DNA of 64,000 nt, taken from assembly GCA_017461365.1 (NCBI GenBank), contig JAFTYG010000003.1, positions 1 to 64,000 of the forward strand, read 5' to 3'. Each line of letters begins with the position of its first letter. The stretch's first letter is position 1. Source of the stretch: Clostridia bacterium (lineage in GTDB: Bacteria > Bacillota > Clostridia > Oscillospirales > CAG-272). Made by a program: the position numbers and the translations under genes. The notes beneath the pieces were generated by a model. The model ran no database searches. It was given only the letters and a program-made list of their open reading frames with translations, and was not told the origin of the DNA. Positions 9,230 to 17,210 of the stretch are shown piece after piece.

Positions 9230-10633
9230 ATGAAGAATACAGAAAAGACAATGGACAAAATAGTTGCTCTTTGTAAGACGAGAGGATTTATTTTCCCCGG
9301 CTCGGAGATCTATGGCGGTCTCGCTAACACTTGGGATTACGGTCCCCTTGGTGTAGAGCTTAAGAATAATGTAAAAAAGGCTTGGTGGAAGAAGTTTGTT
9401 CAGGAGAACAGATATAACGTAGGTCTTGACGCAGCTATCCTTATGAACCCCCAGACTTGGGTGGCTTCGGGACACCTTGCAGGCTTCTCCGATCCTCTTA
9501 TGGACTGCCGTGAGTGTCATGAGCGTTTCAGAGCAGATAAGCTCATTGAGGATTGGTGCTCTGAAAATGGTTTTGAGCTTCCCAAGCCTATTGATGCTTT
9601 CTCTCAGGCAGAGATGAAGGACTTTGTTGAAGAACACAACATTCCTTGTCCCACCTGCGGCAAGCACAACTTTACCGATATACGTCAGTTCAACCTTATG
9701 TTTAAGACCTTTCAGGGTGTTACCGAGGACGCGAAAAACACAGTTTATCTCCGTCCCGAGACTGCTCAGGGTATCTTTACAAACTTTGTAAGCGTACAGA
9801 GAACGACAAGAAAGAAGCTGCCCTTCGGTATCGGTCCGATAGGTAAATCTTTCCGTAATGAGATCACTCCCGGTAACTTTATCTTCCGTGTACGCGAGTT
9901 CGAGCAGATGGAGCTTGAGTTCTTCTGCAAGCCCGGTACAGACCTTGAATGGTTTGATTATTGGCGTAGCTTCTGCCATGATTGGTTGCTTGCTATCGGT
10001 CTTCGTGAGGAGAACATCAGACTCCGTGACCACGATCCCGACGAGCTTTGCTTCTACTCTAAGGCAACGACCGACTTCGAATTCCTTTTCCCGTTTGGAT
10101 GGGGAGAGCTTTGGGGTGTTGCTGACCGTACAGACTACGACCTGACACAGCACCAGACAGTATCGGGCAAGGATCTCACATATTTCGATCCTGAAACAAA
10201 CGAGCACTACATTCCCTACGTTGTTGAGCCCAGCCTTGGTGTTGAAAGAACAGTTCTTTCCGTACTTTGCGACGCTTACGATGAAGAGGTCATTGACGCT
10301 GAAAAGAACGATACACGCGTTGTTATGCATTTGCATCCCGCTCTTGCTCCTTTCAAGGCGGCAATACTTCCTCTTTCCAAGAAGCTGTCCGAGAAGGCTG
10401 ATGAGGTATATAGCGAGCTTTCCAAGTATTTCAGCGTTGATTACGACGAGGCAGGCTCTATCGGCAAGAGATACCGCCGTCAGGATGAGATCGGTACACC
10501 TCTTTGCATTACTTATGACTTTGACTCCGAGACCGACGGTTGCGTAACCGTTCGTGACAGAGATACAATGGAACAGGTAAGAATTCCGATTGCTGAACTT
10601 AAGTCTTATATTGAAAAGGTAATAGAATTCTAA
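9230..10633 (+). CDS. glyS: Glycyl-tRNA synthetase, single-chain type
   Basis: 467 residues, the dimeric (alpha2) class II GlyRS used by many Gram-positives and archaea, not the alpha2beta2 GlyQ/GlyS pair. Class II motifs are visible: motif 2 ([25 protein letters not shown]), motif 3 ([13 protein letters not shown]), and a C-terminal anticodon-binding domain from about residue 365. A CxxC pair (CPTCGKHNF, near residue 143) and DCRECHERF suggest a zinc-binding insertion. It has its own promoter and a strong GGAAGGA site. The bidirectional terminator follows. Confidence 0.97.
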   Translation: MKNTEKTMDKIVALCKTRGFIFPGSEIYGGLANTWDYGPLGVELKNNVKKAWWKKFVQENRYNVGLDAAILMNPQTWVASGHLAGFSDPLMDCRECHERFRADKLIEDWCSENGFELPKPIDAFSQAEMKDFVEEHNIPCPTCGKHNFTDIRQFNLMFKTFQGVTEDAKNTVYLRPETAQGIFTNFVSVQRTTRKKLPFGIGPIGKSFRNEITPGNFIFRVREFEQMELEFFCKPGTDLEWFDYWRSFCHDWLLAIGLREENIRLRDHDPDELCFYSKATTDFEFLFPFGWGELWGVADRTDYDLTQHQTVSGKDLTYFDPETNEHYIPYVVEPSLGVERTVLSVLCDAYDEEVIDAEKNDTRVVMHLHPALAPFKAAILPLSKKLSEKADEVYSELSKYFSVDYDEAGSIGKRYRRQDEIGTPLCITYDFDSETDGCVTVRDRDTMEQVRIPIAELKSYIEKVIEF

Positions 10634-10638
10634 AATAT

Positions 10639-10666
10639 ATGGGCTGTCTTTGCCGAGACAGCCCAT
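10639..10666. terminator. Bidirectional terminator glyS / lysR
   Basis: An 11-bp perfect stem (ATGGGCTGTCT paired with AGACAGCCCAT, loop of 6) lies between the convergent glyS and LysR genes. T-rich sequence follows on the plus strand. Confidence 0.85.
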
Positions 10667-10669
10667 AGC

Positions 10670-11539
10670 TTATTTATTTGTAAGTGACAGCTCATGCTCG
10701 CATTCCAAGTGTAAAAGAGTTAAAAATTTCTTTATGTGCTCGGGAATATAGCGATCTGAGCTTTTATATACATACGTTGTTCGTTTGTAATTGCCTATCT
10801 TTTTCAATATGACCTGATCGGAAAATTGACCGCGCCAAGATACCGAGGGAATAAGAGAAATTCCGAGCCCAAGCTCTATGCACTTTCGGATATAGTATGG
10901 ATCGTCGCTTCGTATAACTATACGGGGAGAAAATCCCAGATCATCGCATATGCTTTGTGTAATTGAATAAAGACTGCTGTCTTTATTTGTGCAAATAAAC
11001 GGCTCATTGGCAAGCGCGTCTGCGGTGACGGTATCCTCCTTAGACAGAGGATTGTCTCTGTGCACAGCTAAAAGTATATCCTCGCTTAACAGCTCCTCAC
11101 ATGGCATATCGGTTTTCCATAACGGTATATCGGATATGACAAGATCTACCTGCTCGGCATCGGGGGAAAGCAGATATTTTGTAACTATATCTACGTCGGG
11201 ATATGCTCTGCTGAATTTTTCTACGGTTTGCATTATAATACGGCGGTTTATGTATATTGACAGTCGTATTTTCTTAATACCGTCAGCGTTTGTTATGCTT
11301 TTTTCGGCTTCGTCTATAAGAGAGAGCGCTGCCCTTATACTTTCTGCAAAGATCATACCGTTTTTGTTGAGCTTTATCTTATTCGCCTGTCTTGTAAAAA
11401 GGTTTGCGCCAAGCTCTTTTTCGAGCCGCTTTATGCTTTGAGATACAGCGGATGGGGGAACATAAAATTTCTTTGCCGTTTCGGAAAAATTCTGAGTGTC
11501 GGCGGCATCAACGAAATATTTTAGCTGTAAAAGCTCCAT
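10670..11539 (-). CDS. LysR-family transcriptional regulator
   Basis: 289 residues from the ATG at 11539. An upstream in-frame codon at 11560 was rejected because AAGGAAGGTG sits at the right distance before 11539. Residues 1-60 are the winged HTH (LLQLKYFVDAADTQNFSETAKKF, VPPSAVSQSIKRLEKELG), and the rest is the LysR substrate-binding domain. It is divergent from an AEC transporter gene. The short intergenic region carries both promoters and nested inverted repeats, so it probably regulates itself and the transporter in response to a small organic acid. The ligand is unknown. Confidence 0.93.
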   Translation of the reverse strand: MELLQLKYFVDAADTQNFSETAKKFYVPPSAVSQSIKRLEKELGANLFTRQANKIKLNKNGMIFAESIRAALSLIDEAEKSITNADGIKKIRLSIYINRRIIMQTVEKFSRAYPDVDIVTKYLLSPDAEQVDLVISDIPLWKTDMPCEELLSEDILLAVHRDNPLSKEDTVTADALANEPFICTNKDSSLYSITQSICDDLGFSPRIVIRSDDPYYIRKCIELGLGISLIPSVSWRGQFSDQVILKKIGNYKRTTYVYKSSDRYIPEHIKKFLTLLHLECEHELSLTNK

Positions 11540-11560
11540 AATATCACCTTCCTTTACCAT

Positions 11561-11589
11561 ATTTTATCACAGCTTACTATAACTTTCAA
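11561..11589 (-). promoter_or_regulatory. Promoter of the LysR gene
   Basis: On the minus strand TTGAAA (complement of 11584-11589), a 17-bp spacer and TAAAAT (complement of 11561-11566). The -35 box lies inside the LysR-type inverted repeat 11577-11596, which would allow autorepression. Confidence 0.7.
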
Positions 11590-11596
11590 GTGATAG
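11577..11596. promoter_or_regulatory. Candidate LysR operator (inverted repeat)
   Basis: CTATAAC, 6 bp, GTGATAG: an inverted repeat with one mismatch and the spacing expected of a LysR box. A second, wider pair (TATCACAG at 11565-11572 and CTGTGATA at 11634-11641, perfect 8-bp arms) surrounds it and touches both promoters. Function is inferred. Confidence 0.55.
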
Positions 11597-11616
11597 CAGA
11601 ATAATTTATCTTATTA

Positions 11617-11645
11617 TTTACATTTAAGTAAACCTGTGATAGAAT
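11617..11645 (+). promoter_or_regulatory. Promoter of the AEC transporter gene
   Basis: TTTACA (11617-11622), 17-bp spacer, TAGAAT (11640-11645), 26 bp before the start codon of the transporter. The right arm CTGTGATA of the wide inverted repeat overlaps the -10 box. Confidence 0.65.
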
Positions 11646-11670
11646 GTATATATTAAGAAAGGAGATGTTT

Positions 11671-12630
11671 ATGGAAGCATTACTCAGTATGTTTAAAAAC
11701 GTTGTTTTGTTTGTGGCTTTAGCTGTTCCGGGATATTTATTGGTAAAGACAAAAATATTGAATTCAGCATCTTCAGGAGTTTTGTCAAAGCTTTTGATGT
11801 ATTTTGGTATGCCATTTTTGATACTTTCGGGAACGGTAAATAATATTTTATTCAATAAAGAGCTGATAATAACTATTGCTCTTGTTGCCATGGTTGGAAT
11901 AGCCTTTACATTTGTTATGTTTTTTGCTTCAAAGCCTTTGTCGGCTATGGAAGGGGAAGAAAAAGCAAATGGAATGATGCGTTTTTGTATGACCTTCTCC
12001 AACAACGGATTTCTTGGAATACCGCTTGCAGTAGCCGTGTTTGGAGCAAATTCTCCCGTTATGACGGTGCTTGTTATACTCAATATAATAACCAATATAT
12101 TGATGTACACCTTAGGTATATATCTCGTTTCGGGTGATAAAAGCAAGATAAGTCTTAAAAAAGCCTTCTTAAATCCTGTGCTTATTGCTTTTATCATAGG
12201 CGTTATATTGAATTTGCTGAAGGTGAATACATACGTTCCTGAAATATCCACCTTTTTCTCTCATTTCAGCGGGATTGTAACTCCATTGTCGATGACGATC
12301 CTCGGAATGAAAATGGCTGAGATCAAGTTTACCTCGCTGTTCAAATCGTGGCGGATGTATTATGTTTGCGGGCTGAAGCTGATACTGTTTCCTTGCGTCA
12401 TCGTTGCGTTGCTTTTTGCCCTTAAGAAATTTGGCGCGAATATTATCGATAACAGCATGATACTCGGATTTTTTATAGCGTTTGCTATGCCGACAGCGGG
12501 CCTTGCCTCGACCTTTGCCGACGGATTTGGCGGAGATACCGAAAATGCTGTTTCAATGACACTCGGAACTACCGTACTGTCAATAATAACTATTCCCGTA
12601 TTATATTGGGTATTATCGTATTTACTGTAA
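11671..12630 (+). CDS. AEC family transporter (auxin efflux carrier type)
   Basis: 319 residues from ATG 11671, placed 6 bp after GGAG (11661-11664); upstream ATGs lack this spacing. About ten hydrophobic segments occur in two halves, as in AEC/malonate-type transporters (PF03547). The protein is in the cytoplasmic membrane. Bacterial members move organic acids such as malate or malonate. It is divergent from a LysR gene, a frequent arrangement in which the regulator senses the transported acid. The substrate cannot be read from sequence. The alpha/beta hydrolase gene follows within 15 bp and is probably in the same transcript. Confidence 0.88.
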   Translation: MEALLSMFKNVVLFVALAVPGYLLVKTKILNSASSGVLSKLLMYFGMPFLILSGTVNNILFNKELIITIALVAMVGIAFTFVMFFASKPLSAMEGEEKANGMMRFCMTFSNNGFLGIPLAVAVFGANSPVMTVLVILNIITNILMYTLGIYLVSGDKSKISLKKAFLNPVLIAFIIGVILNLLKVNTYVPEISTFFSHFSGIVTPLSMTILGMKMAEIKFTSLFKSWRMYYVCGLKLILFPCVIVALLFALKKFGANIIDNSMILGFFIAFAMPTAGLASTFADGFGGDTENAVSMTLGTTVLSIITIPVLYWVLSYLL

Positions 12631-12644
12631 AAGGAGAACGTAAA

Positions 12645-13397
12645 ATGAAATTTTTAGGAAATATCTGCTATGCAAAGCGTAAAAGCGAGGATTTATTGCT
12701 TGATATTTATTTGCCCGAAGCATCGGAATTTTCAGTATTTGTGTTTTTTCACGGCGGAGGATTTACTAAGGGAAGTAAATCAAGGGCTGAAAAATTTGCG
12801 GGATATTTAACGGGAAAGGGAATCGCTGTTGTATCAGCTGATTACCGTATGTATCCAAATGCAAAATATCCCGATTTTATTGAGGATGCGGCAGAGGCTG
12901 TATATTGGGTATCGGAAAATATAAACAACTATGGAAAATGCGAAAAAATGTTTGTTGGCGGTAGCTCTGCAGGAGCGTATCTTTCGATGATGCTTTGCTT
13001 TGATGCACGGTGGCTTTCAAAATACGGTGAGCTTAAAGTTCCCGTGACGGGATATTTTCATAATGCGGGACAGCCTACCTGTCACTTCAATGTTTTGCAG
13101 ACCGAGCGCGGTGTGTCGAAGAAGCGCGTTATAGTTGACGACAGTGCGCCCATCTATCACGTTGGAACAGCGGAGGAATACCCGCCTATGCATTTTGTCG
13201 TATCGGATAACGACATGGAATGCCGTTATGAGCAGACAATGCTTATGCTGGCGACTTTTAAGCATTTTGGCTATGACAGCAACAAGATCGGCTTTACACT
13301 TGTTCACGGAAAGCATTGCGAGCATGATAAAACAACGGATGAAAACGGGGATAACATTCTTGGAAAAATGGTATTTGAATTTATACGGAAATGGTAA
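12645..13397 (+). CDS. Alpha/beta hydrolase (HSL-like esterase)
   Basis: 250 residues from ATG 12645, preceded by AAAGGAG. An upstream in-frame start at 12606 would lie inside the AEC gene and has no RBS. HGGGFTKG forms the oxyanion hole of the hormone-sensitive-lipase/carboxylesterase group. GGSSAGAY is the nucleophile elbow (GxSxG, catalytic Ser). SDNDMEC and HGKHCEH supply the likely Asp and His. No signal peptide, so cytoplasmic. It follows the AEC transporter, so the substrate may be an ester taken up or produced with that transporter's substrate, but this is inference. Confidence 0.85.
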   Translation: MKFLGNICYAKRKSEDLLLDIYLPEASEFSVFVFFHGGGFTKGSKSRAEKFAGYLTGKGIAVVSADYRMYPNAKYPDFIEDAAEAVYWVSENINNYGKCEKMFVGGSSAGAYLSMMLCFDARWLSKYGELKVPVTGYFHNAGQPTCHFNVLQTERGVSKKRVIVDDSAPIYHVGTAEEYPPMHFVVSDNDMECRYEQTMLMLATFKHFGYDSNKIGFTLVHGKHCEHDKTTDENGDNILGKMVFEFIRKW

Positions 13398-13401
13398 TAC
13401 T

Positions 13402-13433
13402 CAAACCACCGCGGGAGATCCCGCGGTGGTTTG
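13402..13433. terminator. Bidirectional terminator
   Basis: A perfect 14-bp GC-rich stem (left arm 13402-13415, right arm 13420-13433) with a 4-base AGAT loop, between the convergent hydrolase and ABC exporter genes. T-rich sequence follows on the plus strand. Confidence 0.9.
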
Positions 13434-13443
13434 TATTTTATTG

Positions 13444-15213
13444 TTACTGTTCCTTTACAAACTGACTGTTATAAAGCTCTGTATAAAATCCGTTTTTAGC
13501 AAGCAGTTCGCTATGTGTGCCTTGTTCGATAATGTTTCCGTCCTTCATAACAAGGATGGTGTCTGCCTCCTTGATAGTAGACAGGCGGTGGGCAACTATA
13601 AAGCTTGTGCGCCCCTGCATCATCGTAGTAAATGCCTTTTGTATACGTATCTCCGTGCGTGTATCTATCGAGGAGGTTGCCTCGTCGAGTATGAGCATTT
13701 CGGGCAGACAGAGCATTACTCTTGCAATACAGAGAAGCTGCTTTTGTCCTTGAGAAAGAGAACCGCCGTCCTCTGAAATGACCGTATCATAACCATTGGG
13801 AAGTCGTCTTATAAAGCTATGTGCATGAGCCGCCTTTGCCGCCGCCTTTATTTCCTCTTCGGTAGCATCGGGCTTGCCGAAAGCGATATTGTCACGGATA
13901 GTTCCCGAGGACAGCCAGGTGTCCTGAAGCACCATACCGTAGGATGAGCGTATCTTGTGTCGGGTGTAATGGCGGATGTCCTCTCCGTCGAGGGTTATCT
14001 TACCGCCGTCCACGTCGTAAAATCTCATAAGAAGATTTATAAGTGTCGTTTTTCCGCATCCCGTAGGGCCGACGATCGCTACGCGCTGTCCCGAGTAGGT
14101 TTTTAAATTAAAATTCCGGATCAGCGGACGCTCGGGTGTATATGAAAAAGAAACGTCGGAAAACTCAACGATACCGTTTACAGCTTCGGGTTCATAAGCG
14201 TCTGCCTTATCGGGCTCTTGTACGGGCTTTTCGATAAGCTCAAACACCCTCTCCGCGCAAGCAAGCGCGTTTTGGAGCTCGGTGATAACGCCGGATATTT
14301 CATTAAATGGCTTCGTGTACTGTGTGGCGTAAGAAAGGAAGCTCGAAAGACGTCCGACAGACATTCCCATACCTCCGCTGATGCAGAGCAGAGCGCCTGT
14401 GAGAGCTACCAATGCGTACACAACGCTGTTTACAAAGCGTGTCGACGGATTGGTGATAGACGAGAAAAACGTAGCCCTGAGTGAAGCCTTACCAAGTCTG
14501 TCGTTTATACCGTCAAATTCCTTTTGTATTTTTTCTTCCTGACCGAATGCGACCACCGTTTTGTGGTTGGTTATCATTTCATCAATGAGAGAGGTCTGCT
14601 CGCTTCGTATCTCGAATTGCAGCTTAAACATAGAGTGAGTCTTTTTTGCGATAAAAGAAGCCACAAAGAGTGAAAGGGGAGTGACAAGAACAACGATAAG
14701 AGCTACGGGCGCGCTGTATATGAACATGAATATGAGCGTACCGATTATCGTCATTATGCCGTTAAAAAACTGTGTAAAGCCCATCAGAAGTCCGTCGGCA
14801 AAGGTATCTACGTCTGTAACGGTTCTGCTGATGATCTCGCCGGTGCGGTTTTTATCAATAAACGAAACGGGAAAATCCTGAATTCGCATAAACGCGCGGT
14901 GGCGGATATTTTTAGCGATACCGTATGTCATACGGTTGTTGAGGATATTTATTATCCATGTCAGTATGCTTGTTATGATTACCGAAACAAGTATCTTTGT
15001 CAAAAGAACGCCGATTGCGGGAATGTCGACGTTACCAACACCAACCGCTTTGTCAATAGCCTGTCCCACAAGTATGGGAATATACAGAGAAAGTCCTACG
15101 GTCACTGCGGTAAATATCAGCGACAAAATAAAGTGAATACGGTATATTTTAAGGTACTTCAAGACAGTTCCGAAGGTCTTCAGGCTGCCTTTTAAATTGT
15201 ATTTCTTTTTCAC
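13444..15213 (-). CDS. ABC exporter half-transporter, catalytic subunit
   Basis: 589 residues: six membrane helices (about residues 25-320) then an ATPase domain with Walker A GPTGCGKTT, signature SLSQGQ, Walker B MLILDEATSSID and H-loop AHRLSTI. All catalytic residues are present. The start is a GTG whose bases overlap the TGA of the upstream partner (GTGA), behind GGAGGTG. The intact Glu and His here, against the altered sites in the partner, fit a heterodimeric type IV exporter of the TM287/288 or BmrCD kind. Likely multidrug or lipid/peptide export; substrate unknown. Confidence 0.92.
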   Translation of the reverse strand: MKKKYNLKGSLKTFGTVLKYLKIYRIHFILSLIFTAVTVGLSLYIPILVGQAIDKAVGVGNVDIPAIGVLLTKILVSVIITSILTWIINILNNRMTYGIAKNIRHRAFMRIQDFPVSFIDKNRTGEIISRTVTDVDTFADGLLMGFTQFFNGIMTIIGTLIFMFIYSAPVALIVVLVTPLSLFVASFIAKKTHSMFKLQFEIRSEQTSLIDEMITNHKTVVAFGQEEKIQKEFDGINDRLGKASLRATFFSSITNPSTRFVNSVVYALVALTGALLCISGGMGMSVGRLSSFLSYATQYTKPFNEISGVITELQNALACAERVFELIEKPVQEPDKADAYEPEAVNGIVEFSDVSFSYTPERPLIRNFNLKTYSGQRVAIVGPTGCGKTTLINLLMRFYDVDGGKITLDGEDIRHYTRHKIRSSYGMVLQDTWLSSGTIRDNIAFGKPDATEEEIKAAAKAAHAHSFIRRLPNGYDTVISEDGGSLSQGQKQLLCIARVMLCLPEMLILDEATSSIDTRTEIRIQKAFTTMMQGRTSFIVAHRLSTIKEADTILVMKDGNIIEQGTHSELLAKNGFYTELYNSQFVKEQ

Positions 15214-16940
15214 AGTGAAGCACCTCCTTCGGAAAATTGGGAACGGTAGATCTCTTTATATATTTCACAGGTATCAAGCAGATCCTTATGTTTGCCCATA
15301 CCTACTACGTTACCGTCATCAAGAACTATGATCTTATCCGCGTGCATGATAGATGACGCACGTTGAGATATGATAAACACAGTGGGGTTATAATCAAGGC
15401 TTGATATAGCCGCGCGCAGACGTGATTCCGTGGCGTAGTCAAGAGCCGACGCCGAGTCGTCGAGTATCAAAAACTCGGGGCGTTTTACAAGAGCACGCGC
15501 GATGGTCAGGCGCTGTTTTTGTCCACCCGAAAAATTATTACCGCCTTGCTCGACTTCGCCGTCAAGTCCTTTTTCTTTTACAAATTCTTCTGCCTGTGCA
15601 AGCGAGAGCGCATTCCAAAGCTCTTCCTCTGTGGCGTCGTTCTTACCCCAAAGGAGATTTGAGCGGATAGTTCCCTTGAAAAGTATAGCCTTTTGAGCTA
15701 CCACGCCAAAAAGCGAGTTCAGCTCATTTTTATCGTAAAGCGACGCGTTCTTACCGTTTATAAACACGTTGCCCGATGTCGGAGCATAAAAAGCGGGAAT
15801 AAGATTTACAAGAGTTGATTTTCCTGAACCCGTACCGCCGATTATTCCGATAGTCTCCCCTTTGTTTGCCGAAAAGCTGATGCCTGTTACAGCTTCGTCT
15901 CCGCCCTCGTGGTAGCGGAATGACACGTTCTTAAAGGAAACGGCGTTTCCGTCATCGATATTCGTCTCGGTGGTCTGTCTTTCAACGTCTGACGGGGCAT
16001 CAATGATGTCGAAAACTCTCTTGGAGCTTGCGCTCGCCTTGTTGAGCGTAATTATAAGGCTCGCAAGCTTAATAAGCTCAACGAGTATCTGAGACATATA
16101 GTTGTAAAGCGCCAAAAGCTCACCTTGGGATATTTCGCCCGCATCTACGGACAGCGCACCGCGTTGTATAAGGAAAATAATAGCTAAGTTGATGATAACG
16201 TATGTAAGAGGGTTCATAAGAGCCGAGATGCGTCCCGCAAAAAGCTGTATTTTTGTCAGTGCGCTGTTACGGCTATCGAATTCCTCTATCTCGTCCTTTT
16301 CCTTATTGAAGGCTCTTACCACGCGAGTGCCGTTATAGTTTTCGCGTATCTTTCCGACAACGCGGTCGAGCTTTGCCTGTGACTTTTTATATATCGGAAT
16401 ACTGATAAGCATAATTCCGAAAACGACAACAAGCAAAACGAGAATGACCGCGAGGAATATCAGCGAGAGCTTTTTGCTTATGGTAAACGCCATTATCATA
16501 GAGCCGAAAACTATAAACGGGGAACGCATAAAGAGTCGTAAAAACATATTAACACCCGTTTGCATCGAATTTACGTCGCCGGTCATTCTTGTTATAAGCG
16601 TGGACGTACCGATATTGTCGGTGACTTTATAGCTGAAGCTCTGTATGTGTGAGAAAAGCTCGCTTCTTACTCTTGTAGCGACACCGACAGCCGCTCTCGC
16701 CGCAAAGTATTGCGCGCAAATAGCCGATACAAGTCCAATAACTCCGAGTGCTACCATAACTCCGCACATAGCGAAGACCGTGCCCTTGTCGGGAGAGGGA
16801 GTGGCGTTTATGCCTTTGTCGATAATAGCCGCGACGGCGAGGGGCACAAGAAGCTCAAAAATGGCTTCAAGCATTTTAAAAGTGGGCGCAAGTATTGATT
16901 GAATATAATAGCCCTTTAAATATTTTAGTATTTTTTTCAA
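15210..16940 (-). CDS. ABC exporter half-transporter, degenerate-site subunit
   Basis: 576 residues, TTG start with AAGGAGA 7 bp upstream. Six membrane helices then an ATPase domain with Walker A GGTGSGKST and intact signature FSGGQ. Two catalytic residues are changed. Walker B reads LILDDSASALD, with Asp replacing the catalytic Glu. The H-loop reads ISQRASSI, with Gln replacing His. The same changes mark the non-hydrolysing half of heterodimeric exporters. It overlaps the next gene by 4 bp, so the two are co-translated. Confidence 0.92.
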   Translation of the reverse strand: MKKILKYLKGYYIQSILAPTFKMLEAIFELLVPLAVAAIIDKGINATPSPDKGTVFAMCGVMVALGVIGLVSAICAQYFAARAAVGVATRVRSELFSHIQSFSYKVTDNIGTSTLITRMTGDVNSMQTGVNMFLRLFMRSPFIVFGSMIMAFTISKKLSLIFLAVILVLLVVVFGIMLISIPIYKKSQAKLDRVVGKIRENYNGTRVVRAFNKEKDEIEEFDSRNSALTKIQLFAGRISALMNPLTYVIINLAIIFLIQRGALSVDAGEISQGELLALYNYMSQILVELIKLASLIITLNKASASSKRVFDIIDAPSDVERQTTETNIDDGNAVSFKNVSFRYHEGGDEAVTGISFSANKGETIGIIGGTGSGKSTLVNLIPAFYAPTSGNVFINGKNASLYDKNELNSLFGVVAQKAILFKGTIRSNLLWGKNDATEEELWNALSLAQAEEFVKEKGLDGEVEQGGNNFSGGQKQRLTIARALVKRPEFLILDDSASALDYATESRLRAAISSLDYNPTVFIISQRASSIMHADKIIVLDDGNVVGMGKHKDLLDTCEIYKEIYRSQFSEGGASL

Positions 16941-16984
16941 GTCTGTCTCCTTTTTATTGATTACTTATAGCTAACATAAGGTAT

Positions 16985-17013
16985 ATTATAACATAATATC
17001 GGAATAATTTCAA
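16985..17013 (-). promoter_or_regulatory. Promoter of the ABC exporter operon
   Basis: Minus strand TTGAAA (complement of 17008-17013), 17-bp spacer, TATAAT (complement of 16985-16990), 45 bp before the TTG start at 16940. Confidence 0.7.
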
Positions 17014-17041
17014 CTTTTTTATAAAAATTTGAAAAAAACTA

Positions 17042-17070
17042 TTGCAAAAGGGAAAAGAATGTGGTATAAT
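17042..17070 (+). promoter_or_regulatory. Promoter of tRNA-Val
   Basis: TTGCAA (17042-17047), 17-bp spacer ending TGTGG, then TATAAT (17065-17070), 12 bp before the tRNA. Confidence 0.75.
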
Positions 17071-17082
17071 AGTACACGTTAT

Positions 17083-17159
17083 GGAGGCATAGCTCAGTTG
17101 GTTAGAGTACTTGCTTGACATGCAAGGGGTCGCAGATTCGAGTTCTGCTGTCTCCACCA
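17083..17159 (+). tRNA. tRNA-Val (GAC)
   Basis: 77 bases including an encoded CCA. The acceptor stem GGAGGCA pairs with TGTCTCC (one G-U). The D-arm reads AGCTCAGTTGGTTAGAG. The anticodon loop TTGACAT gives GAC (reads GUC/GUU). The T-arm contains GATTCGAGTTC. Preceded by its own promoter and followed by a hairpin terminator. Confidence 0.95.
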
Positions 17160-17191
17160 AAAATCCCGATTGCGTAAGCGGTCGGGGTTTT
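17160..17191 (+). terminator. Terminator after tRNA-Val
   Basis: AAAATCCCGA paired with TCGGGGTTTT (12-base loop), immediately after the CCA end and ending in a T run. Confidence 0.75.
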
Positions 17192-17210
17192 TACTTAGAA
17201 AGGTGAAATT

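Noticed and set aside
9224-10666. A 480-codon frame on the minus strand across glyS
   Set aside because: It lies fully antisense to a clear GlyRS gene with promoter and RBS. Its peptide shows no domain and is Cys/Leu/Ser-rich as in antisense shadows.
13135-13776. A 213-codon plus-strand frame across the hydrolase end and the ABC exporter
   Set aside because: It crosses a strong bidirectional terminator, overlaps two real genes and has no RBS.
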